Part shown: positions 36,062 to 45,011 of the stretch, one piece after another | Layout of the letters: every line of letters starts with the position of its first letter | Position numbering within the stretch: position 1 is the first letter of the stretch | Position numbers and translations under genes: made by a program | Origin: Myxococcota bacterium | Lineage (GTDB): Bacteria; Myxococcota; XYA12-FULL-58-9; JALHOP01 | Assembly (NCBI GenBank): GCA_022842935.1 | Contig: JALHOP010000013.1 | Location: forward strand, 122,130-186,129 | Direction of reading: 5' to 3' | DNA length: 64,000 nt | Notes under the pieces: generated by a model | The model's input: only the letters and a program-made list of their open reading frames with translations | What the model was told of the DNA's origin: nothing | Databases searched by the model: none

Positions 36062-37401
36062 GCTGTGAGGCGCGCGAGCTCTATCTCGATCGGCGGCTCG
36101 AGCCCGAGGCGCGACGTGCGTTCGAAGAGCATCTGGCGGGCTGTGCCGCATGTACGCGAGAGGTCGATCATTTGGCCACCATCAAGCTCAACCTCGAGAC
36201 CTGGCTCACGGCGCGTGTCGGCCCCGCAGGTCTCGTCACACCTGATTTGCCGGCCCTGCGCACGGTCGCCCGTCGTCACGCGGTCAAGCGTGTGGGGTTC
36301 GCGGTGGGCCTTGCTGTCGCGGCCGCAGTTGCATGGCTAGTCATCATGCCGCTCGCTCCGCGCGAGACACCGCTCGAGCTAGCGCGCAACGGGGGCGCGG
36401 CGCTGCCAGTCCGCGAGCCCGTCATTCTCGACGCAGGCGAAACGCCGCTTATCGCGCAGCTCGGACCTCACCGCATTGGTACTCCCCCCGGCGCAAGGCT
36501 CGTCGTGCGCCACGCGACCGAGCGGCGGACCTCGGTCGTGCTCGAGTCTGGCGCTGCCGCGTTCGAGGTGCGACGTGGAGAGGACGGTGCGTCGTTCGAG
36601 GTCGAAGCGGCCGGCGTCTCGGTGCGTGTCGTGGGAACCCGATTCGTCGTCGAGCGAACGGAAGACGAGCTCGTTCGCGTGGTCGTCTTTCGTGGCACGG
36701 TCGATGTGGCAAGCCCTAATGGCCTGCGGCGCCTGCGAGCCGGTCAGAGCTTACGTGTAGCGCATCGCGTGATGGGCGAAACGCAGCCGGTCACGCAAGA
36801 AGAAGAAGGCCGCGGCGCGAAGCTTCTCGCCGAAACGACCATCGTTGCCCCGGACAACGTCGTCTCTGCGACGAGCGACGCTCCAGAAGTGGAAGAACAC
36901 GACAAAAGGCGTAGTGCGGTGCGCCCTCGCGCCGAGCCCGACTACGAACAGTGGAGCCGCTGGGTCTCCGGCAACGAGGCGCGCAGGGCCGAGCTCGCAC
37001 TCCGGGAACATCTTCGGATGCGGCCCGACGACGTGCGGGCGCGCGCTTTGCTGGGTGACAGCTTGCGCAAGCAGGAACGCTTCAAGGAAGCCGCGGACGC
37101 TTACGCACAGGCTGTTCGTGAGGGACGTGGAGCCAAGGCGCAGCGCGCGCGCTTTCTCTTGGCGGTGTTGCAGCAAGACGAGCTCGACGCACCGGCGCAA
37201 GCAGCGCAGGCGCTCCGCGACTATCTACGCTTCGCGTCGAAGGACGACCCGGTCCGGCCCGCGGCGCTCCTTCGATTGGGACGCTCCCAGCTTGCGACTG
37301 GCGAGCGTCCAGGAGCCGAGTCGACGCTGCGCGAGTTGATTGGCGCCTACCCCGATTTACCCGAGAGCCGCGACGCACAGCGGTTGCTGCAAGCACCATG
37401 A
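36058..37401 (+). CDS. membrane anti-sigma factor with FecR and TPR domains
   Basis: This 447-residue protein combines an N-terminal zinc-binding anti-sigma domain (Cys3 and H25LAGCAAC32, the HxxxCxxC pattern), one transmembrane helix (about 78-98, VGFAVGLAVAAAVAWLVIMPLA), a periplasmic FecR domain (about 115-260; HATERRTSVVLESGAAAFEV, VSVRVVGTRFVVERTE, RLRAGQSLRV) and a C-terminal TPR-like stretch (about 330-447; RVFKEAADAYAQ-type helices, LREHLRMRPDDVRARALLGD). It presumably captures the upstream sigma factor and releases it on a periplasmic signal. ATG 36058 overlaps the sigma stop, and its own stop overlaps the next ATG. Confidence 0.9.
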   Translation: MSCEARELYLDRRLEPEARRAFEEHLAGCAACTREVDHLATIKLNLETWLTARVGPAGLVTPDLPALRTVARRHAVKRVGFAVGLAVAAAVAWLVIMPLAPRETPLELARNGGAALPVREPVILDAGETPLIAQLGPHRIGTPPGARLVVRHATERRTSVVLESGAAAFEVRRGEDGASFEVEAAGVSVRVVGTRFVVERTEDELVRVVVFRGTVDVASPNGLRRLRAGQSLRVAHRVMGETQPVTQEEEGRGAKLLAETTIVAPDNVVSATSDAPEVEEHDKRRSAVRPRAEPDYEQWSRWVSGNEARRAELALREHLRMRPDDVRARALLGDSLRKQERFKEAADAYAQAVREGRGAKAQRARFLLAVLQQDELDAPAQAAQALRDYLRFASKDDPVRPAALLRLGRSQLATGERPGAESTLRELIGAYPDLPESRDAQRLLQAP

Positions 37402-38489
37402 AACGTCTCGTCTTCATTGGGTCGTTTCTCCTCAGCGCGCACTGCGGGCGTACCTCGCCGATGATCTACGAAGACGCCGTCGAACGGCCGATCACGAACC
37501 TCGCGCCGACGCCAGGGTGGTCTTCCATCGTGGATACACAGATATCTCCTCACTGCGCCGATCCAGCGCTTTTCCCCCACGTCGGCGCGGCCGGGTGTGA
37601 GCCGGTGGTGACCGCCTGGAGCGGCGCAATCGCGGACACGCGGCGTAATCGCCTCGTGCTCTGGGGTGGCGGCTTCACCGACTACGGCGGCAACGAGGTC
37701 TACATTTTGGATCTCGATCGGCGCCAGATGAGTCGCGCAACCGACCCCAGCCCCAGCGCGGACGGCGGTCCCGAGACCCCGGACGGACTACCCGCGGGGC
37801 GCGCAACGTACGACAAGATGGCCTACATCGAACACGCCGACGCCTGGTTCGTATTCGGCGGCGTGCTCGCCTGCGGCTCCGCTGGATGCGCCTCTGGCAG
37901 CGATACGTGGACACATGACTTCGCGACGTCGACCTGGACACGCCGTGATCCGACGGGCGGTCCCGAGCCAATCGCCGAGGTCGCGCAGCCTGTCGACTAC
38001 GACCCGGTGAGCCGTCGTGTGATCGTCGTCGACAACGACAACTTCTGGGCGTACGACATTGCGACGAACCGCTATAGCGTTCTTGGCTCCTCGCGTTTCA
38101 ACCGAGAGTTCGTCGGCGTCGTCGACCCCGAGCAGCGGCTCATGGTGCTAGCCGGCGGTGGCCTGCGCGCATTCTCGCTCGAGCCGCCCTTCGAGGAGCT
38201 CGAGTGGGGAGACGCGCCAGGATGCGCTGCGCTGCGCGACGCCAACTATCCTGGCCTCGCTTACGATCCGGTCCTGCGGCGGGTGGTCGGGTGGTTCGGG
38301 GGGCGGTCGGTGGTGCTGTTGGACACCGCCGCTGTGCGCTGCGACACGCTCGAGCAGGACGGGGTGGACCCCGGCCCGGCACTACAGAACGGCACGTTCG
38401 GGCGCTTCCAGTACTTCCCGAGCCTCGGCGTGTTCGCCCTGGTCAATGGATTCGACACTCCCGCCTATGTTTTGCGACTCGCGCCGTAA
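37398..38489 (+). CDS. secreted kelch-like protein
   Basis: This 363-residue protein starts at ATG 37398, overlapping the anti-sigma stop (ATGA). The signal peptide MKRLVFIGSFLLSAHC may be a lipoprotein signal, although His at the position before Cys is atypical. The rest is a kelch-like propeller: RRNRLVLWGGGFTDYGGNE, VYILDLDRRQMSRATD, WFVFGGVLACGSAGC, TWTHDFATSTWTRRD, FWAYDIATNRYSVLG and VLRRVVGWFGGRS. A cysteine-rich insertion (about 155-165) may be disulfide-bonded. It is a paralogue of the protein encoded at 33144-34250. Confidence 0.8.
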   Translation: MKRLVFIGSFLLSAHCGRTSPMIYEDAVERPITNLAPTPGWSSIVDTQISPHCADPALFPHVGAAGCEPVVTAWSGAIADTRRNRLVLWGGGFTDYGGNEVYILDLDRRQMSRATDPSPSADGGPETPDGLPAGRATYDKMAYIEHADAWFVFGGVLACGSAGCASGSDTWTHDFATSTWTRRDPTGGPEPIAEVAQPVDYDPVSRRVIVVDNDNFWAYDIATNRYSVLGSSRFNREFVGVVDPEQRLMVLAGGGLRAFSLEPPFEELEWGDAPGCAALRDANYPGLAYDPVLRRVVGWFGGRSVVLLDTAAVRCDTLEQDGVDPGPALQNGTFGRFQYFPSLGVFALVNGFDTPAYVLRLAP

Positions 38490-38534
38490 GGTTTTGCCGG
38501 CCTCGGGCCATTGCCTGATGTTTCGGGGGCAACG

Positions 38535-39044
38535 ATGAGCCTTTTTCGCAGGATGACAGGGATTGCCATGGTCGCGCTCGCTGGCTGCGGCGGCGTGGTG
38601 ACGGGGCCGGCGGTGGATGCGGACGATCGGGCGGGGAGCGACGCGAGCTCTGGGCCGCCGGGAGACGCGGGGCCCGGCCAGGGGGACAGCGGCACTCCGG
38701 CTGGCGGCGATTCCGGTGCCGATCTCGACCCCGCGCTCACTGCGACCTTGAGCTGGAGCGAGCCAACGACGAACGCCGACGGTTCGCCGCTCCTCGACCT
38801 CGCGGGCTACCGGGTCCATTTCGGCACGCGCTCGCGTACCGATGCCGGCTTCGTCGCCTACGATACGACGCTCGACGTGCGGGCCGATGCGCCGTCACTC
38901 CGCTGCAGCGGCCAAGCGCCGCGCACCTGCGAGGTCGAGCTCGCCCTGCCTGCCCCCGGAACTTACTACTTCGCCGTGCGCGCCTACGATAGCTCCGGCA
39001 ACGTCGGTGACTACGCACCGCAAGAACCGAGCAAGACGCTGTGA
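38535..39044 (+). CDS. FN3-domain lipoprotein
   Basis: This 169-residue lipoprotein starts at ATG 38535 with GGGGG five bases upstream. The signal peptide ends in lipobox VALAGC. The mature protein begins with an acidic/Gly-rich, probably disordered linker of about 50 residues (QGDSGTPAGGDSG) and ends with one fibronectin-type-III domain (TATLSWSEPTTNADG, LDLAGYRVHFGT, TYYFAVRAYDSSGNVGDY). It likely presents a binding domain at the cell surface. Its last codon overlaps the GTG of the next gene. Confidence 0.85.
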   Translation: MSLFRRMTGIAMVALAGCGGVVTGPAVDADDRAGSDASSGPPGDAGPGQGDSGTPAGGDSGADLDPALTATLSWSEPTTNADGSPLLDLAGYRVHFGTRSRTDAGFVAYDTTLDVRADAPSLRCSGQAPRTCEVELALPAPGTYYFAVRAYDSSGNVGDYAPQEPSKTL

Positions 39045-40813
39045 AAAGGGTCGTCATCGTCGCGCTGCTTGCATGTTCGACCGCGAGGGCCCAGTCGGTC
39101 GGGGAGCTCGTGCACGACGGGCCGCCGACCCCCGAGCAGCTCTCGCTCTTCGTCCCAGTCACCGGTACGATACCCAGCGACGCGCGGGCCACCGTGCGCT
39201 ACCGCGATGTCGCCAGCGCGAGCTGGTCGACGGCGCATCCCCTTCACCGCATTCGTTCGGACTTCGCGGCGGGACCAGCGGCAAACGCCTTTGCCGGTAT
39301 CATCGCTGGGCTCGAGGATGGCGCGACCTACGTGGTCGAGGCATCGTTTAGCGGCACTGGGCTCGATATGCAGCGTTCGCTCGTTACGACGACGCGTTCG
39401 TTGCCACCCCCGAGTCCGGCTGCCACGATCAGCGTCGACACGACGAGCGAGCTCATCGCGGCGCTGGCGAGCCTCGGCCCTGGCGACGTACTCGAGCTCG
39501 CCTCTGGGGTCTATGACGTCGACCAGCTTGTTCTCGACCGTAGCGGCACCGAAGAGCAGCCGATCGTCATACGCGGTGCGTCCCGCGACGGTGTCGTCAT
39601 CCGTGATAACGACGACCGTGTGCTCTACCTTCTCGATGCCTCGCACGTCGTGATCGAAGATCTGACGCTCGTGGGCTCCGAAAGCGACTCCGATGTCGCC
39701 TCGTCGTCAGAGGGCATTCGGTTCTGGGACGGTCAAGCTCAGCGTGACGTGGTGATCCGGCGCGTGACGATGCTGGGTGTCGACAAGGCGGTCGTCGGCG
39801 AGCATCAGCTCGAACAGATCGTGGTGTACGACTGCACCCTCACTGGCAACAACGTCTGGACACAGGATTTCTTGGAGACCAATCGCTCGTGGAACGACGA
39901 CGGTGTGCGGCTCCCGGGGCAGGGCAACGTCGCTTTCAACAACACGCTGTCGGGCTTCGGTGACAGCTTCGCCATGGCGGATGGGGTCGACAACGTTGGT
40001 GTCCACTTTTATCGCAATGACATCGTCATGACGTGCGACGACGCCTACGAGGGTGACTACGGCGTACGCAACGTCAGCTTCTACGACAACCGTGTTCACA
40101 ACGCGATGACGCTGACCTCGTTCGATCCCATCTACGGGGGACCAGCCTACGTGTTCCGCAACGTCGCTGTGAACCTCGGCCGTCAACCCTTCAAGCTCAA
40201 CAACACGAACACCGGCTTTTTCATCTACAACAACACCGTCGTGCGAACGAACGGCTACGGCAGCGGTGCCGGCTGGGGCTGGGTGCAGTTCAACAACGGT
40301 GCTCTGCGCGCGTGGGCTTACCGGAACAACCTGCTGGTTTGGCGCGGAGACGGCGGCCTGCTCGCCATCGAGTCGGGCGGCAACACGCCGATCGACTTCG
40401 ATCACAACGGTTGGTTTCCCGATGGCAGCGTGTGGTGGTCGAACAGCGGCGGCTCGTTCGCAACCATGAGCGCTGCTCGCGCCAACGTCCCGGTCACAAC
40501 ACCGCTGTTCGGTACGAGCACCAAGCGCCACGACGGTGATGTCATCGTCGAGGCGGATCCGTTCCAGCAGCCAGTGTCCCTCGCGACGACGTACCTGACT
40601 CGAGTGACCACTCTCGCGTCGCCGCAGGTGGCGCCTGGCTCGACGGCGCGGAACGCGGGGGTCGCGATCCCAGGGGTCACAGACGGGTTCGACGGTGCTG
40701 CGCCCGATCTCGGCGCGCTGGTGGCCGGGCGGGCGGCGATTCGGTGGGGCGACCGCGACGCTGAGCCCGACCGGATAGCGCCCGGGCAGGTCGGCGCGCT
40801 TACGGTGCGGTAA
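39041..40813 (+). CDS. secreted right-handed parallel beta-helix protein
   Basis: This 590-residue exported protein starts at GTG 39041, overlapping the previous stop (GTGA). The signal peptide MKRVVIVALLACSTARAQS is followed by an Ig-like domain (about 30-125) and a right-handed parallel beta-helix (about 135-560) of the chondroitinase-B/polysaccharide-lyase type: VLELASGVYDVDQLVLD, PIVIRGASRDGVVIRD, VIEDLTLVG, GIRFWDGQAQRDVVIRRVTM and repeated NN/NT ladders (FIYNNTVVRTNG). Such proteins bind or cleave acidic polysaccharides. I cannot identify catalytic residues by eye, so enzyme activity is open. Last gene of the sigma-factor operon. Confidence 0.82.
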   Translation: MKRVVIVALLACSTARAQSVGELVHDGPPTPEQLSLFVPVTGTIPSDARATVRYRDVASASWSTAHPLHRIRSDFAAGPAANAFAGIIAGLEDGATYVVEASFSGTGLDMQRSLVTTTRSLPPPSPAATISVDTTSELIAALASLGPGDVLELASGVYDVDQLVLDRSGTEEQPIVIRGASRDGVVIRDNDDRVLYLLDASHVVIEDLTLVGSESDSDVASSSEGIRFWDGQAQRDVVIRRVTMLGVDKAVVGEHQLEQIVVYDCTLTGNNVWTQDFLETNRSWNDDGVRLPGQGNVAFNNTLSGFGDSFAMADGVDNVGVHFYRNDIVMTCDDAYEGDYGVRNVSFYDNRVHNAMTLTSFDPIYGGPAYVFRNVAVNLGRQPFKLNNTNTGFFIYNNTVVRTNGYGSGAGWGWVQFNNGALRAWAYRNNLLVWRGDGGLLAIESGGNTPIDFDHNGWFPDGSVWWSNSGGSFATMSAARANVPVTTPLFGTSTKRHDGDVIVEADPFQQPVSLATTYLTRVTTLASPQVAPGSTARNAGVAIPGVTDGFDGAAPDLGALVAGRAAIRWGDRDAEPDRIAPGQVGALTVR

Positions 40814-40888
40814 GGCGCGAGGCGGGGGATTGTCCGTTCCAGCGAAGTCGGCGCAAGGCTGGCCGTCGTCGTTAGAGCGAGTCGAAGG

Positions 40889-40914
40889 TCAACACCACCG
40901 CGCCCTGGTGTTAA
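40889..40914. terminator. convergent terminator-like hairpin
   Basis: AACACCA (40891-40897) and TGGTGTT (40906-40912) form a perfect 7-bp inverted repeat around CCGCGCCC. It sits between the beta-helix gene end and the convergent gene end, and overlaps the latter's stop codon. There is no T-run, so intrinsic termination is uncertain. Confidence 0.35.
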
Positions 40915-43499
40915 GGGCAGCTTGGATCGTTCACCACCTCGACGTCATCGACCCAGAGCTCTTGCGGGCTCGAACTACCGCAAGACGTGAAGCGCGACAA
41001 CGCAAACGAGACGGTCGCGGGTGACGTCGTCTGTGGCAGGCACACCGTGACGAGTGTCCAGTCGGCCGCTGGAGACAGGGCGTTTTGCGGCGAACCCGAG
41101 GTTCCTACGCGCGCGTTGCCGTCCACGCCGGCAGTGTACTTGTAGTACGCTCGTAAGGCCGCGCCCCAGCCGCCGACCGGCGCCGGCACTGCGATAGCGG
41201 TCGTGAGCGTCGCCGAGCCACACTGGTCGAGGACGGCGTGCCCGGCCGAGTCCGAGGCGCGACCGACACCACCGCGCGCGATCTCTGGAATGGCCTTGGG
41301 TCCGCCGGACTCCGTCGGGGTCCAGTTGAACCACCAGGTAACGAGGTCGTCTGCGTCGAGCTCGAAGTTGCCATTCACGACGTTGCTGGACGCGGCACAG
41401 CGTGCGTCGTTTGCGACGCGCAGGCTGTCGATGGTCGCGAAGGTCGAGAACGCGTCACTGCAGTCGCTGCCCGATCCAGGAAGGGAGTCTCCAGGTCCGC
41501 TTGCAAAGACTGTGAAGGGGAATGCGCTGCCGCGAGTCGCCGGAGGCAGGCAGATGCGCTGGGTGCCGGTCGCGTTCGGAGGCAATCGCAGGCCTCCGAG
41601 ACCCTCGGCGAAGGTGATGTCGACCTCGCTCCCAAGCCCGCGTGTTAGCCAGAGCTCGAGGGCGGGAGCGGTAAGCGCGCTTGGTACGGAGTACCACGTG
41701 CTGGTGTTGACGGTCCCGCAGCGCGTGGCGATGGTGAAGCGGCCGGCGCGACTGCCGTCGTCGCCAAAGGGGCCCTGCGCAAAGGTATTGCCGGCGGGTG
41801 AGCTAAAGCCTGCAGCGTCGAAGTCGAAGTCCCCATTGTTGACCTCGCCTGGCGCGGGACACTTGGGCTCGGGTTCGATGCTCAGGAAGGTGAGCCGAGC
41901 TGGCCGAATCTCGGTGTCTGAGCCCGCGCCGCAGGCGGAGGCGTCTAGGGCCGCGATAGCAAGCTCACGGGCACCGCCATATTGCGCCTCTCCCAGACAA
42001 GCCTTGGTCTGGGCGCAGACCGGCGCTTGGTTTGGGAATGCGTTCACAGACCGGCCACCGATGTCCGCGCGAACAGAGGCCGGGAAACAACGGTCGCCGA
42101 AGCGGTTGAGCTCACACGCACCGTTCCAAACGCAGCCGAACGTCGACGCACATGTTGGCTCGTCGTAGGTCGCGCACAGGTTGACGCACGCAGCGCCGGT
42201 CCAAGAGCACATTGCGAGCTCGCTGCCGCACGCGACCGCGTTGAGTCCGTTACAGCGGTCAGGGCAGGGCGTCGCTGTGTCGTAGGTGTAGCCAATCGTG
42301 AGCTCCATGCCACCGGCCTGGTCGTACGTGGGCATCGCGAAAGTCTGACGCAGACCCCCGTCGCCGCAGACAACGGCGCGGTCGATGAGTGCGTAGCCCT
42401 CGACCCCCGGGGCACATGTGTCGGTGCCGTCGAGGATCGGGATCGGGCTCCCGTCCTGACTCCAGGTTCCCGTCGTGTCGAAGTCCCAGTTGGTGGGCCC
42501 ATGCAGCCAGGTGCAGCCGCTGCCGCTCGCGAGGAAGCCCGTGCCACAGCCAATGTACACGGCGTGCTCAGCGCGAGGCCGAGCGACGTTGCCGGCGGCG
42601 TCACGGGCGCTCACGCGATAAAAATACGTGGCGCCGCTTGCGACAGCCGTGTCGGCGAACGTGCTTGTCGTGACCTCGTCGTAAACGGCGAACGTCTCGC
42701 AGCCGCTGCGGGTGTCCGCGCGACACACTTCGTAGACGACGTCTTCCGTGGCGGCGTCCCATGCGAGCGCGGCGCCGCCTCCGTCGTAACGCGCGGAGGC
42801 TAGACCCGCGAATACCGGAGCCGTGCTGTCCTCGACGAACGTCGCGGACGTCGTCGAGCAGGACGAGACGTTACCCACTGCGTCGACGCTTCGCACCCAC
42901 AACGTGAACGTCGCATCGTCGCCGGTGGTGACGGCGACACCAGTGCTCGCAAAGCTCGCCGCGTCGCCGCTTGCAAGCAAAAGGCCGGTGCATCCGGGGT
43001 TGGCAAAGACGCGGACCAGCGCGGCGCCGGGTGCCTCGCCGAACAGCACGGTGGTGTTGCCGTTGGAGAGGGTTGGGACGGCGCCTGTGATGGTCGGTCC
43101 GTTGGGGGGCGTGCTGTCTTCGACGTAGGTGAGCGAGGTCACCGAACAAGCCGAGAGGAGTCCGTCATCCCGTTCGACCCGAGCCCGAAACGTTGTGGTC
43201 GAATCGTCGAGGACCGGCACCTGGATGCCTCCGCTACCAAACGTAGCGGCGGTTCCGCTGGCGCGGACATTGGTGCAGCTTTCGTCGTCGTAGATTCGCA
43301 CGGTGAGACCTGGCGATGCACGCCCGACGAGGTACGGGCCGTTGTCGTTAGCGGCTGGTCCGGGCAGTACCTGGTCGAGCTCAGGCGCGGGTACGGTATC
43401 GCCGCACGTGGCGGCGACACATTCGGGAGTGCCGTTCTTCTCTTTGCCACACGCCGAGAGCACGACCGCAGTGAGCGCGATGGCGGTTTCGATTCGCAT
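40911..43499 (-). CDS. large Cys-rich lipoprotein with Ig-like and FN3 domains
   Basis: This 862-residue lipoprotein (lipobox VVLSAC, Cys about 17) carries three similar Ig-like domains about 100 residues long (NGPYLVGRASPGLTVRIYDD, LFGEAPGAALVRVFANPGC; boundaries TYVEDSTPPN, TFVEDSTAP), then one FN3 domain (AWDAATEDVVYEVCRAD ... RVSARDAAGNVARP), a cysteine-rich module (CNGLNAVACGSELAMCSW, CATYDEPTCASTFGCVW) and a C-terminal region with repeated NGDFDFDAAGF/NGNFELDADD beta-sandwich units as in carbohydrate-binding modules. Probably a surface protein. ATG 43499 is the first in frame, next to a divergent gene start. Confidence 0.85.
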   Translation of the reverse strand: MRIETAIALTAVVLSACGKEKNGTPECVAATCGDTVPAPELDQVLPGPAANDNGPYLVGRASPGLTVRIYDDESCTNVRASGTAATFGSGGIQVPVLDDSTTTFRARVERDDGLLSACSVTSLTYVEDSTPPNGPTITGAVPTLSNGNTTVLFGEAPGAALVRVFANPGCTGLLLASGDAASFASTGVAVTTGDDATFTLWVRSVDAVGNVSSCSTTSATFVEDSTAPVFAGLASARYDGGGAALAWDAATEDVVYEVCRADTRSGCETFAVYDEVTTSTFADTAVASGATYFYRVSARDAAGNVARPRAEHAVYIGCGTGFLASGSGCTWLHGPTNWDFDTTGTWSQDGSPIPILDGTDTCAPGVEGYALIDRAVVCGDGGLRQTFAMPTYDQAGGMELTIGYTYDTATPCPDRCNGLNAVACGSELAMCSWTGAACVNLCATYDEPTCASTFGCVWNGACELNRFGDRCFPASVRADIGGRSVNAFPNQAPVCAQTKACLGEAQYGGARELAIAALDASACGAGSDTEIRPARLTFLSIEPEPKCPAPGEVNNGDFDFDAAGFSSPAGNTFAQGPFGDDGSRAGRFTIATRCGTVNTSTWYSVPSALTAPALELWLTRGLGSEVDITFAEGLGGLRLPPNATGTQRICLPPATRGSAFPFTVFASGPGDSLPGSGSDCSDAFSTFATIDSLRVANDARCAASSNVVNGNFELDADDLVTWWFNWTPTESGGPKAIPEIARGGVGRASDSAGHAVLDQCGSATLTTAIAVPAPVGGWGAALRAYYKYTAGVDGNARVGTSGSPQNALSPAADWTLVTVCLPQTTSPATVSFALSRFTSCGSSSPQELWVDDVEVVNDPSCP

Positions 43500-43687
43500 G
43501 CTTGAAGCATCAGCTGGAGCGATCCGAGGCGCAAGCGGTCATCGGCTCGCAAACGCGCGACGCTATAGCGTACAGACCTGCTCATTGCGCCGAGACCATT
43601 GCCAAGGGCACGGGGCGTCGCCAAGTTCGGACCTCACCAATAGCGAGACGAGAGTCTGCAACGGGGCAGCTCGTAAAGGATCAGTGT

Positions 43688-44155
43688 ATGAATCACTCGG
43701 ATAGCGCATCGAATAGCAACACGCAGACCAACAACAACGGCCAGAAGGACATCATCGACACGGCCGCCGCTGCTGGTAATTTCAAGACGCTGCACAAGGC
43801 GCTGGCAGATGCGGACCTGCTTGGCCAACTCAAGGGCAAGGGGCCGTTCACGGTCTTTGCGCCCAGCGACGAGGCTTTCGCGAAGATCCCCAAGGCTGAC
43901 CTCGAGGCGTTGATGAAGGACAAAGCGAAGCTCAAGAGCTTGCTTCTGCACCACGTCATGAACGGAAAGGTCATGGCTGCCGACGTCGCAAAAATGCAAG
44001 ACGGCGCGAAGGTTGCCACCGTGGGTGGCAACGACTTCGTCCTGGGCAAGAAGAACGGCAACATCACGGTCGATGACGCAACGCTGACCAAGTTCGACAT
44101 TGCTGCGTCGAACGGAGTCATCCACGTCCTCGACACCGTAATTCGGGCGAACTAG
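43688..44155 (+). CDS. fasciclin (FAS1) domain protein
   Basis: This 155-residue protein consists of one FAS1 domain after an Asn/Ser/Thr-rich N-terminus. Landmarks: DIIDTAAAAGNFKTLHKAL, the H1 box GPFTVFAPSDEAFAKIP, LLLHHVMNGKVM, then the H2 box NGVIHVLDTVI. AGGA eight bases before ATG 43688 supports the start; the longer frame to 43502 is rejected. FAS1 domains usually mediate adhesion outside the cell, yet no signal peptide is visible here, so it may be cytosolic or exported by another route. Confidence 0.9.
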   Translation: MNHSDSASNSNTQTNNNGQKDIIDTAAAAGNFKTLHKALADADLLGQLKGKGPFTVFAPSDEAFAKIPKADLEALMKDKAKLKSLLLHHVMNGKVMAADVAKMQDGAKVATVGGNDFVLGKKNGNITVDDATLTKFDIAASNGVIHVLDTVIRAN

Positions 44156-44167
44156 CAGTAGTCGTCG

Positions 44168-44201
44168 GCTTCGCGGTCACGCCCGAGGCGGGCCGCGAAG
44201 C
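44168..44201. terminator. strong bidirectional hairpin between convergent genes
   Basis: GCTTCGCGG (44168-44176) and CCGCGAAGC (44193-44201) form a perfect 9-bp inverted repeat, with a nested GCCCG/CGGGC stem inside. It lies between the FAS1 gene and the convergent hypothetical gene, 12 bases after one stop and 24 before the other, so it can serve both. No T-run follows on either strand. Confidence 0.5.
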
Positions 44202-44225
44202 TGCGTTGGCGCGCAACGAACCGAG

Positions 44226-44786
44226 CTAACTGCGGGCCAGGTCGCGCGCTGTGCCGTAGGCGGAGATCACCCGCTGCGGGCGGTCGCGTAGCGGTGCTTT
44301 AGCGGCGCGGTCGAGCGCCTCATGCAGCGTGTGTCGCGCGTCTTCGGGGAGCATCTGGCAAGCGCAGTAGAGGTGCGCCTCCGTGCGCCGGCATGACGCC
44401 TCGATCGCGACGTCGTCGCCGCCTTGCTTGACGATTTGCACGACGCTCGCGAGGTGCACCTCGCCTTGTTTCAGAAAGCGTCGGACGTCGATGACCGACG
44501 CGCTCTGATAGCCTGCAAGCCAAGCGAGCGTAGCGCCCTCGACATCTTTGCCGAGGCTTGCGAGCGCGCCAGCGGTGATGAGCAGTGTTTGGCGGTCGGC
44601 CGCGGATGGAAGCCGGTTACGGATGGCCTCTGGCGCGTAGTGGTAAGCGGCGTTGAGGGGGATATCGCCGAAGGCCTCGAGGCTGAGCCGTTTGGGGTCG
44701 ACCGTCGGCGACGCGCGGGGAGCGAAATTCGCCGCATCGTGCGGGATCTCGCGACAGCTGCCGCTAAATTTCAACACGTTGCCCAT
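44226..44786 (-). CDS. hypothetical protein
   Basis: This 186-residue soluble, largely helical protein starts at ATG 44786. Notable are a C-terminal-half segment EVHLASVVQIVKQGGDDVAIEA, a cluster of cysteines (EASCRRTEAHLYCACQML) and an Arg-rich end (PLRDRPQRVISAYGTARDLARS). No family is recognised and there is no signal peptide. The frame starts just after an AT-rich gap before the divergent leader ORF and spermidine-synthase-like gene. Confidence 0.55.
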   Translation of the reverse strand: MGNVLKFSGSCREIPHDAANFAPRASPTVDPKRLSLEAFGDIPLNAAYHYAPEAIRNRLPSAADRQTLLITAGALASLGKDVEGATLAWLAGYQSASVIDVRRFLKQGEVHLASVVQIVKQGGDDVAIEASCRRTEAHLYCACQMLPEDARHTLHEALDRAAKAPLRDRPQRVISAYGTARDLARS

Positions 44787-44921
44787 GCTTCGACATACAC
44801 CTCAAACATTGTCGAGCTCGGAGTATCGGCGCGGTCCGCCGACCCGTTGCGCCGATCCGCGGGGCGAGGCGAGCGGCAGGGGCGCGTGGACATCACCTCC
44901 CTTGGGTCGGCATAAGGACAT

Positions 44922-44999
44922 ATGCGCAAAACCCCCGTGCTCGTCCTTCTCTTCGCTTCGTGCGCGTTTCCCTCGCGTTGGTCCATGCTCGCCTTCTGA
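44922..44999 (+). CDS. tiny lipoprotein-like leader ORF
   Basis: A 25-codon frame, MRKTPVLVLLFASC followed by AFPSRWSMLAF, has AAGGA four bases before its ATG and looks like a lipoprotein signal peptide (LLFASC). Its TGA (44997) is 12 bases before the next gene's ATG. It may be a true micro-lipoprotein or a leader whose translation controls the downstream gene. Too short for statistical support. Confidence 0.35.
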   Translation: MRKTPVLVLLFASCAFPSRWSMLAF

Positions 45000-45011
45000 T
45001 TGGGTGACGGC

